From the NCBI RefSeq assembly GCF_014651035.1, contig NZ_BMWC01000001.1:248001-312000 (forward strand): a stretch of DNA of 64,000 nt, written 5' to 3'. The translations under genes were made by a program, and so were the position numbers. Positions 39,144-48,357 of the stretch are shown here, piece after piece. This DNA comes from Streptomyces lomondensis. Its GTDB lineage: Bacteria; Actinomycetota; Actinomycetes; Streptomycetales; Streptomycetaceae. The stretch's first letter is position 1, and each line of letters begins with the position of its first letter. The notes below the pieces were generated by a model that was not told where the DNA came from, ran no database searches, and was given only the letters and a program-made list of their open reading frames with translations.

Positions 39144-40733
39144 GTGAGACAGCACCTCGGAACGCTTCGCCTGCTCGGATCCCTGCTGCTGGTCGCGGTG
39201 GGCGTCAGCGTCACCAAGTCCGCCCCGGCGCAGGCGGCGGCCACCACGCCGCTCGACCGGGTCATACCGGCCCCCGCCTCGGTCGCCCCCGGCGGCGCCC
39301 CGTACCGCATCACGCGCGGCACGCACATCCGTGTCGAAGGCTCGCGGGAGGCGCGTCGCGTCGCCGAGTACCTCGCGGACCTCCTGCGGCCCGCGACCGG
39401 CTACCCCCTCCCGGTCACCACACACGGCCGGGGCGGCATACACCTCAGGCTCGCCGACGGCGACTTCGGCCCCGAGGGCTACCGCCTGAGCAGCACCCCG
39501 CGCGCCCTCACGATCACCGCCAGGACCCCCGCCGGCCTCTTCCACGGCGTGCAGACCCTCCGCCAGCTCCTCCCCGCGGCGGTCGAGAAGGACACCGTCC
39601 AGCCCGGCCCGTGGCCGGTCGCCGGCGGCACCATCGAGGACAGCCCGCGCTACGGCTGGCGCGGCGCCATGCTCGACGTCTCCCGGCACTTCTTCACCGT
39701 CGACCAGGTCAAGCGCTTCATCGACCAGCTCGCCCTCTACAAGATCAACAAGCTGCATCTGCATCTCAGCGACGACCAGGGCTGGCGCATCGCCATCGAC
39801 TCCTGGCCGCGCCTGGCGACCTACGGCGGTTCGACGGAGGTCGGCGGAGGTCCCGGCGGCTTCTACACCAAGGCCGACTACCAGGAGATCGTGCGGTACG
39901 CCGCCTCCCGCTACCTGGAGGTCGTCCCCGAGATCGACATGCCCGGCCACACCAACGCGGCCCTCGCCTCCTACGCCGAGCTGAACTGCGACGGCGTGGC
40001 ACCGCCGCTGTACACCGGCACCGAGGTCGGCTTCAGCTCGCTGTGCGTCGACAAGGAGATCACGTACGACTTCGTCGACGACGTGATCCGGGAGCTGGCC
40101 GCGCTCACGCCGGGCGAGTACCTCCACATCGGGGGCGACGAGGCGCACTCCACCAGCCATGAGGACTACGTGAAGTTCATGGACCGGGTGCAGCCGGTCG
40201 TCGCGGAGTACGGCAAGACGGTGATCGGCTGGCACCAGCTGACCGGGGCGAGCCCGGCGAAGGGGGCTCTCGCGCAGTACTGGGGGCTGGACAGTACGAG
40301 TGCGGAGGAGAAGGCGCGGGTGGTGAAGGCCGCGCAGAGCGGGACGGGGCTGGTGCTGTCCCCGGCGGACCGGGTGTATCTCGACATGAAGTACACGGAG
40401 GAGACGCCGCTGGGGTTGGACTGGGCGGGGTACGTCGAGGTGAAGCGGTCCTACGACTGGGATCCGGGGGCGTATCTGCCGGGGGTGCCGGCCGGTGCGG
40501 TGCGGGGGGTTGAGGCGCCGTTGTGGACCGAGACGGTCGAGAACTCCGAGCATGTCGAGTACATGGCGTTTCCGCGGTTGCCGGGGGTTGCGGAGTTGGG
40601 GTGGTCTTCGGGGGCTTCTCATGACTGGGAGCGGTACAAGGTGCGGCTTGCTGCGCAGGCTGAGCGGTGGGATGCCCTGGGGATTGAGTGGTATCGGTCG
40701 CCGCAGGTGCCGTGGGGGGCCGGGGGTCGGTGA
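39144..40733 (+). CDS. secreted GH20 beta-N-acetylhexosaminidase
   Basis: 529 residues from a GTG preceded by AAAGGA. A Sec signal (LGTLRLLGSLLLVAVGVSVT) ends near APAQAA. Residues about 45-165 form the GH20b domain, and residues 170-510 the catalytic barrel, with the substrate-assisted Asp-Glu pair in EYLHIGGDEAHSTS. Also LHLHLSDDQGWRI and VVPEIDMPGHTNAAL. It removes terminal GlcNAc from chito-oligosaccharides outside the cell, which then feeds the amino sugar pathway near glmS. It has high similarity in layout to the SCO2786-type enzyme. A terminator hairpin shared with desD follows. Confidence 0.93.
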   Translation: MRQHLGTLRLLGSLLLVAVGVSVTKSAPAQAAATTPLDRVIPAPASVAPGGAPYRITRGTHIRVEGSREARRVAEYLADLLRPATGYPLPVTTHGRGGIHLRLADGDFGPEGYRLSSTPRALTITARTPAGLFHGVQTLRQLLPAAVEKDTVQPGPWPVAGGTIEDSPRYGWRGAMLDVSRHFFTVDQVKRFIDQLALYKINKLHLHLSDDQGWRIAIDSWPRLATYGGSTEVGGGPGGFYTKADYQEIVRYAASRYLEVVPEIDMPGHTNAALASYAELNCDGVAPPLYTGTEVGFSSLCVDKEITYDFVDDVIRELAALTPGEYLHIGGDEAHSTSHEDYVKFMDRVQPVVAEYGKTVIGWHQLTGASPAKGALAQYWGLDSTSAEEKARVVKAAQSGTGLVLSPADRVYLDMKYTEETPLGLDWAGYVEVKRSYDWDPGAYLPGVPAGAVRGVEAPLWTETVENSEHVEYMAFPRLPGVAELGWSSGASHDWERYKVRLAAQAERWDALGIEWYRSPQVPWGAGGR

Positions 40734-40760
40734 TTCGTCTGCGGGTGGGTGGGGCTGGTC

Positions 40761-40894
40761 GCGCAGTTCCCCGCGCCCCTAAAAGATTGCGCCGTTCCCC
40801 GCGCCCCCAAGAATGCGCCGCTCCCCGCGGCCCTAGAAGAATGCGCAGTTCCCCGCGCCCCAAGAATGCGCCCCCAAGAATGTGCCCCTGAAAA
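40761..40894. repeat. degenerate tandem repeat downstream of hexosaminidase gene
   Basis: Six consecutive units start GCGC or GTGC: four of 25-28 bases built on GCGCAGTTCCCCGCGCCCC plus an AAGAAT-like tail, then two shortened units of 14 bases (GCGCCCCCAAGAAT; GTGCCCCTGAAAAG). They fill the gap between the stop of the hexosaminidase gene and the desD terminator. No coding sense. This is a local expansion of a phrase common in Streptomyces intergenic DNA. Confidence 0.85.
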
Positions 40895-40897
40895 GGA

Positions 40898-40934
40898 CGG
40901 GCACCCCCGGTGGACCGTACACCGGGGGTGCCCG
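40898..40934. terminator. terminator between GH20 gene and desD
   Basis: CGGGCACCCCCGGT (40898-40911) and ACCGGGGGTGCCCG (40921-40934) form a perfect 14-bp stem with a 9-base loop, 12 bases from the desD stop. It can serve the desABCD operon (minus) and the hexosaminidase gene (plus). Confidence 0.88.
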
Positions 40935-40946
40935 CCTGTCTGGGGG

Positions 40947-42719
40947 TCAGAACTGGGCGATGGGGTTTTTCAGGGTGCCTACCAGTTGGAGGGCGCCGGA
41001 CGGGTCCGCGAGGTCGACCATCTGTTCGTTGTTGCGGAGCTGGAGGCGGTTGAGGCAGGAGAGGGCGAACTCGGGGGCGAACATGTCGTACTGCTTGAAC
41101 TTGTCGGCGAGTTCGGGCATCGACTCCTGGTAGGCGCGCGTGACGTCCGCGACCGTGCGCCAGAAGTCGTCCTCCTCCAGGATCCCCTCGGTGGCGAGGT
41201 TCGCCGCGAGGAAGCGGAAGAAGCAGTCGAAGACGTCCGTGAAGATCGACAGGAGTTTCTTGTCCTCCGGGACCTCCACACGCAGCCGCTCGACCGTCGG
41301 CGGTAGCACCGCGTCCGGGTCCATGACGGCGATCTCCTCGGCGATGTCCTTGTAGATCGCGCGCTGCACGACCCCGTCCTTCAGCACGAGGATGACGTTC
41401 TCGCCGTGCGGCATGAACACCAGGTCGTAGGCGTAGAAGCTGTGGAGCAGGGGCGTGAAGTAGGCCTGGAGGTAGTGGCGCAGCCACTCCTTCGGGGCGA
41501 GGCCCGACTGCTCGATCAGCGCGCCCGCGACGGACGCCCCCTCGTGGTCGACGTGGACCAGCGAGGCCATGGTGGCCAGCTGCTCGCCCTCCTGGAGGGA
41601 CGGCACCGGGCTCTCCCGCCACAGCGCGGCGAGCATCTTGCGGTACGGCGAGTAGCGGTCCGTCGCCTTCTCGTACTCCAGGTGCCGGTAGCCGACGGCG
41701 GCCCGCTCCCGGATGATCGACAGGCCCGTGGACTTCAGCACCGGGTCGCCCTCGATCAGCTGGGCCAGCCAGTCGTTGATCGCCGGCGTGGCCTCCATGT
41801 AGGCCGCCGACAGGCCGCGCATGAAGCCCATGTTGATGACGGACAGGGCCGTCTTCACGTAGTGCTTCTCGGGGCTCGTCCTGTTGAAGAAGGTGCGGAT
41901 GGACTGCTGGGCCAGGTACTCGTCGTCGCCCTCGCCCAGGCACACCAGGTGTTTCCGGGCGACCTCGGCCGCGAAGGTGACGGTGAGCTTGTTCCACCAC
42001 TGCCAGGGGTGGACCGGGATGAGCAGGTAGTCGGCGGGGTCCAGGTCCTGGTCGCGCAGGACGGCGTGGAAGCGCTCGACCGTCTCCGCGCCCAGCTCCT
42101 CGCGCAGGAACGACTCGTACTCGATGCCGACGCCGGCCGTGAACGCCGCCCGCGAGCGGTGTGCCGCCAGCCAGACGAGCCGGACCGGGCTCGCCGTCTC
42201 CGGGGCGTACGACAGGTACTCGTGGATGCCGAAGCCGAGCCGCCCGTTGTTGGCCACGAAGCAGGGGTGGCCCTCGGTCATCGACGTCTCGATGGTCTGG
42301 AAGCCGCCGCGCGCCAGCTCGGCCGCCGTGGTCTTCGGCTTGGTGAGCTTGTAGCAGGTGCCGGAGAGAGTGGAGGAGATCTCCTCCAGGTAGACCGGCA
42401 GGATGCTGTCGCTCAGGCCCAGCTGGTCCTTCAGCTCGATGAAGAAGTCCAGGGCCGCGAGGGGGAGTTCGGCGCCGTCCCGGTGGCGGGTGATCGACTC
42501 GGCGTCGACCTGCCAGTGGTCGAGGGCGCGGACCGTCGCCGCGAAGGTGTACCGGGTCAGGCCGTCGTCGCTGCGGACGGCGTACGTGCCCTCGGCGGTG
42601 GCCTCCGGCGTGATGAGGCGCTCGTGCGCGAACTCGGCGAGCGCCTTGCGGATCAGGAGGCGGTTGGCCCGCGCCCAGCGGTGGGGGGACAGATGCGCCA
42701 CGGCGTCGGACAGGGTCAT
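40947..42719 (-). CDS. desD: IucA/IucC-type siderophore synthetase DesD
   Basis: 590 residues. NIS synthetase features are visible: ETSMTEGHPCFVANNGRLGF (conserved S/T-x-x-GHP substrate loop) near residue 145, LIPVHPWQW (HPWQ) and RTSPEKHYVKTALSV later, with FMPHGENVILVL in the FhuF-like end. It condenses and macrocyclises N-hydroxy-N-succinylcadaverine units to desferrioxamine E, using ATP. It is the last gene of desABCD and overlaps desC by ATGA. Cytoplasmic. Expression is under the iron box at 46027. Confidence 0.96.
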   Translation of the reverse strand: MTLSDAVAHLSPHRWARANRLLIRKALAEFAHERLITPEATAEGTYAVRSDDGLTRYTFAATVRALDHWQVDAESITRHRDGAELPLAALDFFIELKDQLGLSDSILPVYLEEISSTLSGTCYKLTKPKTTAAELARGGFQTIETSMTEGHPCFVANNGRLGFGIHEYLSYAPETASPVRLVWLAAHRSRAAFTAGVGIEYESFLREELGAETVERFHAVLRDQDLDPADYLLIPVHPWQWWNKLTVTFAAEVARKHLVCLGEGDDEYLAQQSIRTFFNRTSPEKHYVKTALSVINMGFMRGLSAAYMEATPAINDWLAQLIEGDPVLKSTGLSIIRERAAVGYRHLEYEKATDRYSPYRKMLAALWRESPVPSLQEGEQLATMASLVHVDHEGASVAGALIEQSGLAPKEWLRHYLQAYFTPLLHSFYAYDLVFMPHGENVILVLKDGVVQRAIYKDIAEEIAVMDPDAVLPPTVERLRVEVPEDKKLLSIFTDVFDCFFRFLAANLATEGILEEDDFWRTVADVTRAYQESMPELADKFKQYDMFAPEFALSCLNRLQLRNNEQMVDLADPSGALQLVGTLKNPIAQF

Positions 42720-43255
42720 ACGGCTACTCCTCGGGCGGCCAGGAACTGCTCGCGCGTGCAGAAGCTCAGCAGCGCGCGCTTCTCCGGCTTGTCGATCTCG
42801 CGCTCGGGGACGAAGCCGACGGCCTCGTTGAGCGCGTGTACTGCCTTGTTGTCCACGTCGGGCTCCACCACGACCCGGCGGGTGCGCGGATCGGCGAACA
42901 GCTCGTCCATCACGGCGGTGATGACGGCCTTGGTGAAGCCGTGCACGGGCCGGTCGGTCGGCGCGACCAGGAAGTGCATGCCGACGTCGCCGGGCTCCGG
43001 TTCGTACAGCCCGACCAGCTCGACGTACCGGGGGTCGTACTTCTCCATGAGGAAGGCGGGCACGCCGTCGTGGAGGCCGATGTAGGCGTGGTGGTGCTCG
43101 TGGGCCGCGATCCGCATGTACTCGCGCTCGACGTCCTGGAGTTTCGCGTCCTGCATCATCCAGAAGGCCGCCTTGGGGTGGGTGACCCAGGAGTGCAGCA
43201 GGTCCGCGTCCTTCAGGGGATCCAGGGGGCGGATGGCGAACGTACCGATGCTCAT
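42716..43255 (-). CDS. desC: GNAT-type acyltransferase DesC
   Basis: 179 residues from the ATG at 43255, overlapping the desB stop as ATGA. Belongs to the GNAT-like siderophore acyltransferases (AlcB/RhbD group). [14 protein letters not shown] carries the conserved His-Pro and Trp near the start, [15 protein letters not shown] is the CoA-binding part, and [14 protein letters not shown] is the end. It transfers succinyl or acetyl from CoA to N-hydroxycadaverine in desferrioxamine formation. Between desB and desD in an operon with overlapping stops and starts. Confidence 0.94.
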   Translation of the reverse strand: MSIGTFAIRPLDPLKDADLLHSWVTHPKAAFWMMQDAKLQDVEREYMRIAAHEHHHAYIGLHDGVPAFLMEKYDPRYVELVGLYEPEPGDVGMHFLVAPTDRPVHGFTKAVITAVMDELFADPRTRRVVVEPDVDNKAVHALNEAVGFVPEREIDKPEKRALLSFCTREQFLAARGVAV

Positions 43256-44538
43256 ACGGCGAACTCCTGGAACGCGATGCTCTTCTCGACCGGGTAATAC
43301 TCGCTGCCGAGCAGCTCGCGGATGATGTACGCGTTCCGGTACGGGCCCATGCCCAGGTCGGGGCTGGTGATGCTGTGGGTGTGGACGCCGGCGTTCTGGA
43401 GGAAGATCCCCCGGCCGGTGACGTCGATGGCGTAGTTGCGGGCGACGTCGAAGTTGCCCCGGGAGTCGTAGCGCAGGCGGTCGCGCACCGGCTTGAGGAA
43501 CTCCGGCTCGGCGTACCGGTAGCCCGTGGCCAGGACCAGGCCCTCGGAGGTCAGCTCGAAGTCCTTCTCCTGCTCCTCCTGCCGGAAGCCGAGCGTGTAC
43601 GTGCCGTTCTCGTACCGGGCGCTGTGCAGCGAGGAGTTGGTGAGCAGCCGGGTGGGGACCGGGCCGCCGAGGTTCTTCTGGTAGAGCAGGTCGAAGATCT
43701 CGTTGATCAGGTCGCCGTCGATGCCCTTGAACAGGCCCTTCTGCTCGGCCGTGAGACGGTAGCGGGTGGCCTCGGGCAGCTCGCGGAAGTAGTCGACATA
43801 CTCCGGCGAGGTCATCTCCAGCGTGAGCTTGGTGTACTCCAGCGGGAAGAAGCGCGGGGAGCGGGTGACCCAGTTCAGCCGGTAGCCGTGGACGTCGATC
43901 TCGCTGAGCAGGTCGTAGTAGATCTCGGCGGCCGACTGGCCCGAGCCGACCAGCGTGATCGAGTCCTTCTTCTGCAGCTCCGCCTTGTGGCTCAGGTAGC
44001 GGGAGTTGTGGATGAAGTCGCCGCCCAGGCCCTGGCAGGCCTCGGGGATGTAGGGCGGGGTGCCGGTGCCGAGGACCAGGTGGCGGGCGCGGTAGGTGTC
44101 GCCGGCGGTGGTCCTCACGACGTAGACGTCGTCCTCGTACGTCACCTCCGACACCGTCGTGCCGAAGCGGATGCTGCTCAGCTTGTTCGCGGCCCAGCGG
44201 CAGTAGTCGTCGTACTCGACCCGCAGCGGGTAGAAGTTCTCGCGGATGTAGAACGAGTACAGCCGGCCCTTCTCCTTCAGGTAGTTCAGGAAGGAGTACG
44301 GGGAGGTCGGGTCGGCGAGGGTGACCAGGTCCGACATGAACGGGGTCTGGAGGTGGGCGCCGTCGAGGAACATCCCCGCGTGCCACTCGAAGTCGGGCTT
44401 CGACTCCAGGAAGACGCCGTCGAGTTCGGCGATGGGCTCGGTCAGGCAGGCCAGGCCGAGGTTGAAGGGGCCGAGCCCGATGCCCACGAAGTCATGAGTC
44501 GCAGGAACGGGGGCCGGGTTGTCAGGACGCGCGGTCAA
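43252..44538 (-). CDS. desB: cadaverine N-hydroxylase DesB (lysine/ornithine monooxygenase family)
   Basis: 428 residues. FAD-binding [14 protein letters not shown] at the N-terminus, NADPH-binding [19 protein letters not shown] near residue 185, and the substrate-side [15 protein letters not shown] near the C-terminus. This is the flavin monooxygenase family that hydroxylates the terminal amine of diamines; by context the substrate is cadaverine from DesA. Its start region overlaps the end of desA by 17 bases. Cytoplasmic or membrane-associated. Confidence 0.95.
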   Translation of the reverse strand: MTARPDNPAPVPATHDFVGIGLGPFNLGLACLTEPIAELDGVFLESKPDFEWHAGMFLDGAHLQTPFMSDLVTLADPTSPYSFLNYLKEKGRLYSFYIRENFYPLRVEYDDYCRWAANKLSSIRFGTTVSEVTYEDDVYVVRTTAGDTYRARHLVLGTGTPPYIPEACQGLGGDFIHNSRYLSHKAELQKKDSITLVGSGQSAAEIYYDLLSEIDVHGYRLNWVTRSPRFFPLEYTKLTLEMTSPEYVDYFRELPEATRYRLTAEQKGLFKGIDGDLINEIFDLLYQKNLGGPVPTRLLTNSSLHSARYENGTYTLGFRQEEQEKDFELTSEGLVLATGYRYAEPEFLKPVRDRLRYDSRGNFDVARNYAIDVTGRGIFLQNAGVHTHSITSPDLGMGPYRNAYIIRELLGSEYYPVEKSIAFQEFAV

Positions 44539-45964
44539 GGGATTCTCCCAGGTACTGCTCGGCGTGGCCGGCGATCAGGTCGAGGACGGCGGCGATGTCG
44601 GACGCCTGCGTCTCGGGGTTGAGCAGGGTGAACTTCAGGTAGTGGCGGCCGCTCACCTTGGTGCCCGCGACGATGGCGTCACCGGAGGCGAACAGGGCCT
44701 TGCGGGCGTAGAGGTTGGCGCGGTCGATCTCGGCGGGGTCCGTGACGTCGGCCGGGATGTAGCGGAAGACGAGGGTGGACAGGCTCGGCTCGACGACCAC
44801 GTCGAAGCGCGGGTCGGCGGCGAGCAGCTTCCAGCCCTCCCGGGCCAGCGCGCACACCTCGTCGAAGAGCTGCCCGATGCCGTCGGCGCCCATGGTCCGC
44901 AGCGTCATCCACAGCTTGAGGGCGTCGAAGCGGCGGGTGGTCTGCAGGGACTTGTCCACCTGGTTGGGGATACGTTCCTGCACCATACGGCGCGGGTTGA
45001 GGTACTCGGCGTGGTAGGTGGCGTGGCGCAGCGTCGCGGCGTCCCGCACGAGCACGGCCGAGGAACTCACCGGCTGGAAGAACGACTTGTGGTAGTCGAC
45101 GGTGACCGAGTCGGCCCGCTCGATGCCGTTGATGCGGTCCCGGTGCTTCAGGGAGGCGAGCAGGCCGCAGCCGTAGGCGGCGTCGACGTGCATCCACGTG
45201 CCGAACTGCTCGCACAGCTCGGCGATCTCCGGCAGCGGGTCGATGGAGCCGAAGTCGGTGGTGCCGGCGGTGGCGACGACGGCCATGGGGACGAGGCCGT
45301 CCTGCGCGCAGCGCTCCAGCTCGCGGGCGAGGGCGACCGTCTGCATGCGCTTGTCGTGGTCGACGGGGATGGAGACCACGGCGTCCTGGCCGAGCCCGAG
45401 GAGCTTCGCGGACTTCTTCACGCTGAAGTGGCTGACCTCGGAGGCGAAGATGCGCAGTTTCGCGAGCGTGTCGGTCTTGGCCTCCTCGCGGGCGAGCAGC
45501 AGCGCCTGGAGGTTGGACTGAGTGCCGCCGGAGGTGAACACGCCGTCGGCGTTCTCGCCCAGGCCTATGCGGGCCGTCGTCCAGTCGATGAGCTTGCGCT
45601 CGATGAGCGTGCCGCCGGCCGACTGGTCCCAGGTGTCCAGGGAGGAGTTGACGGCGGACAGGACGGCCTCGCCGAGCACGGCCGGGATGACGACCGGGCA
45701 GTTGAGGTGGGCCAGGTAGCGGGGGTGGTGGAAGTAGATCGCGTCCCGGAGGTAGACCTCCTCCAGTTCGTCGAGCACCGCGGTGGTGTCGTGCAGCGGC
45801 TGGTCGAGGTCGATCCCGTCGATGCGGGGAGCGAGGGCGTCGACGGTGACGCCGGTGAACGGCCTTTCGGTGGCGGCGAGTTTGGCGGCCACCCGCTCGA
45901 CTCCGTCGGTCACGGAGCGGCGGTACTGCTCCGCGGTGGTGTCGTTGAGCAGGTGCGAGCGCAT
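44522..45964 (-). CDS. desA: PLP-dependent lysine decarboxylase DesA
   Basis: 480 residues. Group II PLP decarboxylase motifs: [40 protein letters not shown] and the PLP-lysine in [20 protein letters not shown]. It converts lysine to cadaverine, the first step of desferrioxamine biosynthesis. First gene of desABCD; its ATG at 45964 lies 63 bases from an iron box (46027-46045), so it is repressed when iron is plentiful. Confidence 0.96.
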   Translation of the reverse strand: MRSHLLNDTTAEQYRRSVTDGVERVAAKLAATERPFTGVTVDALAPRIDGIDLDQPLHDTTAVLDELEEVYLRDAIYFHHPRYLAHLNCPVVIPAVLGEAVLSAVNSSLDTWDQSAGGTLIERKLIDWTTARIGLGENADGVFTSGGTQSNLQALLLAREEAKTDTLAKLRIFASEVSHFSVKKSAKLLGLGQDAVVSIPVDHDKRMQTVALARELERCAQDGLVPMAVVATAGTTDFGSIDPLPEIAELCEQFGTWMHVDAAYGCGLLASLKHRDRINGIERADSVTVDYHKSFFQPVSSSAVLVRDAATLRHATYHAEYLNPRRMVQERIPNQVDKSLQTTRRFDALKLWMTLRTMGADGIGQLFDEVCALAREGWKLLAADPRFDVVVEPSLSTLVFRYIPADVTDPAEIDRANLYARKALFASGDAIVAGTKVSGRHYLKFTLLNPETQASDIAAVLDLIAGHAEQYLGESLDRAS

Positions 45965-46026
45965 GGGGGGTCCTCCGGTGGGGACAGTCCGGTGCGGGAC
46001 AGGGCGGGCGGACCCGCCGATCTTAC

Positions 46027-46045
46027 TTAGGTAAGCCTAACCTAA
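46027..46045. promoter_or_regulatory. iron box (DmdR1/IdeR/DtxR-type operator) of desABCD
   Basis: TTAGGTAAGCCTAACCTAA matches the 19-bp palindromic operator bound by iron-loaded DmdR1/IdeR-type repressors. It lies between desA and the siderophore-interacting protein gene, 63 bases before the desA start. Confidence 0.92.
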
Positions 46046-46118
46046 CTTGATCGACAGGCAACCGGCCCCTGCCGTGACCGTGGTCACTCGTGTCACTTGG
46101 TCAGGACGAGGCCTGCGG

Positions 46119-46973
46119 TCATCCCTCGGCGCGCAGCTGCTCCTCGCTCACGCCGCGGCGCCAGTAGCCGACGAACGTGACCCGGCGGCGGTCGATCCCG
46201 CGCTCGCGCACGAAGTGCCGGCGCAGCTCCTTCACGCACCCGGACTCGCCGGCGATCCAGACGTACGGGCGCTCGGCGGACGGGAGTCGGGCGGCGCGGA
46301 GGGCGTCGAGGGCCATGGGGGACCCCTCGGCGCCCTCCCCTTCCCGGACGAGCCAGGTGATCTCGGCGTCGGCCTCGGTCACCAGGTCCTGTATGTCCCC
46401 GGCGTGGGGCACCTCCAGCCAGACCCGGGCGCGGGTGCCGGCCGGCAGCGACTCGACGATGGCCGAGGCGGCCGGTACGGCGGTCTCGTCGCCCCAGACG
46501 ACCACGAGGTCAGCGTCCTCGGGCGGCCTGAAGCGGATCGCCCGGTTGTCGGCGACGGCCGGTCCCAGCAGCAGGACCCGGTCTCCGGCGGCGGCCCGGG
46601 CGGCCCACCGGGAGGCGGGACCGGCCTGGACCGAGGCGCCCGGCTCGATGCCGTGCAGGGCGAAGTCGATGTCGATCTCGTCCGGGTCGCGGCGCAGGGC
46701 GCGCAGGGTGTACGAGCGCATCACGGCCCGTACGTCGTCCGGGAGTTCCCGCCAGCCCTGCCACCAGCCGTCGCCCAGCTCCAGCGGGACGACCGGCTCG
46801 GACTGCCCGGGGTGCGGCAGGAACAGGGACAGGGACTGGTCACGCCCGTCGGAGTGGAAGCCGTGCAGATCGGGCCCGCCGAAGGTGACACGGACCAGGG
46901 ACGGCCCGAGCCGCCTCGTCCGCACGACCTGAAGCGAGAAGAAACGGAACGGGGCGGCTACGGCGGTGGTCAT
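46119..46973 (-). CDS. siderophore-interacting protein (FAD/NADPH ferric-siderophore reductase)
   Basis: 284 residues from the ATG at 46973 with AGGAG upstream. N-terminal flavin domain with RSYTLRALRRDPDEIDIDFA (R-x-Y-T/S FAD motif) and HGIEPGASVQAGPASRWAAR. C-terminal NAD(P)H domain ending VWIAGESGCVKELRRHFVRE and VTFVGYWRRGVSEEQLRAEG, the signature of the SIP family. It reduces Fe(III)-siderophore in the cytoplasm to free the iron after import. It lies between desE and desA, all on the minus strand; a dispersed repeat separates it from desE. It lacks an iron box of its own. Confidence 0.93.
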   Translation of the reverse strand: MTTAVAAPFRFFSLQVVRTRRLGPSLVRVTFGGPDLHGFHSDGRDQSLSLFLPHPGQSEPVVPLELGDGWWQGWRELPDDVRAVMRSYTLRALRRDPDEIDIDFALHGIEPGASVQAGPASRWAARAAAGDRVLLLGPAVADNRAIRFRPPEDADLVVVWGDETAVPAASAIVESLPAGTRARVWLEVPHAGDIQDLVTEADAEITWLVREGEGAEGSPMALDALRAARLPSAERPYVWIAGESGCVKELRRHFVRERGIDRRRVTFVGYWRRGVSEEQLRAEG

Positions 46974-47016
46974 GAGAGCTCCTGATGTGTTGTCAGGCAG
47001 TGAGTGGAGGCACCTG

Positions 47017-47062
47017 AGGGGCGCGGGGCTGTGCCGATATGCGGCTCCGCCGCGTGGGCGCG
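47017..47062 (+). repeat. dispersed intergenic repeat, copy 2
   Basis: AGGGGCGCGGGGCTGTGCCG and the following bases match the minus strand of 35130-35175 at 43 of 46 positions. The core GCGGCTCCGCCGC is a perfect small hairpin. It sits between desE and the siderophore-interacting protein gene. Confidence 0.8.
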
Positions 47063-47112
47063 CCCAGCCACATGGGGCCCGCACCCGCCACTCAGGCTCA
47101 CTGGCAACCTGG

Positions 47113-48156
47113 TCAGGCGACCTTCTTCGCCGTCTCGATGGCCTTCGCCAGGTTCTCCACCAGCGGCACGCACTTGTCGTACGACAGAATCGGCTCGGGG
47201 GAACGCGAGATGACCTGCCCGGCCTTGACGGCGGGCAGCTTCTTCCACGTCGCCTCGGTGATGTCCGCCGGCTGGATGGTCGAGGAACGGTCGTCCATCA
47301 TGATGATGTCCGCCGGGTACTTGTCGACGTTCTCCCAGCTCAGGCTCTCGAACCAGCCGCCCGTCTTGGCCTTGGCCTTCTCCGGCGGCTCGACGAAGTT
47401 CACGCCGAGGGCCTTGAAGTACTCCAGGTCCACGGAGAAGTTGGTGCCGGAGACGTAGAAGAGCTCCTGGCTGGCGGAACCGGCCATCACCTTGATGTCG
47501 GGGTGTGCCTTGGCGGCCTTGCGCAGTCGCTCGGAGGCCTCCTCGAACCGCTTCTTGGCGTCGGTGACCTTCGCGGCCTTCAGGTCGCCGCCGAGGGACT
47601 CGGCCAGTTCCCACATGCGCTGGAGCGGGGCGGTGAGCTGACGGTCGTAGACGGAGATGCCGACGCTCGGGGCGAGCTTGGCGATCTTGTCCTTCGAGGC
47701 CTCGGGGACGTACCAGAGGGTGCCGGCGGCGTCGAACATCGTGGAGATCAGCACGTCGGGGGCGAGCGCGGCGTACTTCTCGACGCTGAACTGGTCCCAG
47801 GTGTTGCCGAGGATGGTCACCTTGCTGATGTCCATGTCGCCGGCCTGGACGTCGGGCTTGCCGTCCTGGGTCCTGGTGGGGCCGAAGACGCCCTTGACGG
47901 AGACGCCGTAGTCGTGGAGGGCGGCGGCGACGCCGGTGAACGCGACGATGTTCGCGGGGGCCTTGTCGAGCTGCACGGTCTTGCCGCGGTCGTCCTTGAA
48001 GGACCACGGGCCGGACTTGGCGGACGCCTTCGACTCCGAGCCGCCGTCCTTGGAGTCTTCGCTGCCACACGCGGTCACGAGGGCGCCGAGTCCGAGGGCA
48101 CCGCCGGCGGCGAGGATGCCGCGGCGGGAGAAGCGGGCGGTTCTGGCGTTCGACAT
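47113..48156 (-). CDS. desE: ferrioxamine-binding lipoprotein DesE
   Basis: 347 residues. The N-terminus FSRRGILAAGGALGLGALVT ends in a lipobox-like TAC, so it combines a twin-arginine and a lipoprotein signal, which places it on the outer face of the membrane. The rest is a type III periplasmic-binding fold for Fe(III) siderophores (NIVAFTGVAAALHDYGVSVK; GNTWDQFSVEKYAALAPDVL; NVDKYPADIIMMDDRSSTIQ). It captures ferrioxamines for import. An iron box lies 71 bases upstream. Neighbouring desABCD makes the ligand. No permease or ATPase is in the window. Confidence 0.94.
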   Translation of the reverse strand: MSNARTARFSRRGILAAGGALGLGALVTACGSEDSKDGGSESKASAKSGPWSFKDDRGKTVQLDKAPANIVAFTGVAAALHDYGVSVKGVFGPTRTQDGKPDVQAGDMDISKVTILGNTWDQFSVEKYAALAPDVLISTMFDAAGTLWYVPEASKDKIAKLAPSVGISVYDRQLTAPLQRMWELAESLGGDLKAAKVTDAKKRFEEASERLRKAAKAHPDIKVMAGSASQELFYVSGTNFSVDLEYFKALGVNFVEPPEKAKAKTGGWFESLSWENVDKYPADIIMMDDRSSTIQPADITEATWKKLPAVKAGQVISRSPEPILSYDKCVPLVENLAKAIETAKKVA

Positions 48157-48226
48157 GAGTGGGTCTGCTTTCGTGCGTACGGAGCCACTGCGGGCGCGGC
48201 GAATGGCCGCTTGGCTGGGATCAGGC

Positions 48227-48245
48227 TTAGGTTAGCCTAACCTCA
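48227..48245. promoter_or_regulatory. iron box of desE
   Basis: TTAGGTTAGCCTAACCTCA is a near-perfect palindromic iron box, 71 bases before the desE start, differing from the desA copy at the last positions. It marks desE as iron-repressed together with desABCD. Confidence 0.92.
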
Positions 48246-48357
48246 GATCATGTCCAGAGGGGCACTGGTACCTGTGCCCGGGGGACGGGGCGGGGATGCC
48301 CGCCGCGGCAGTGATCCGGATCACGAGCGCGCCGAGATCTCTCGGCGGCAGGCCCGT

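Noticed and set aside
40761..40894. Regular repeats that might be a CRISPR array
   Set aside because: The units are contiguous and degenerate, with no unique spacers and no cas genes; it is a tandem repeat.
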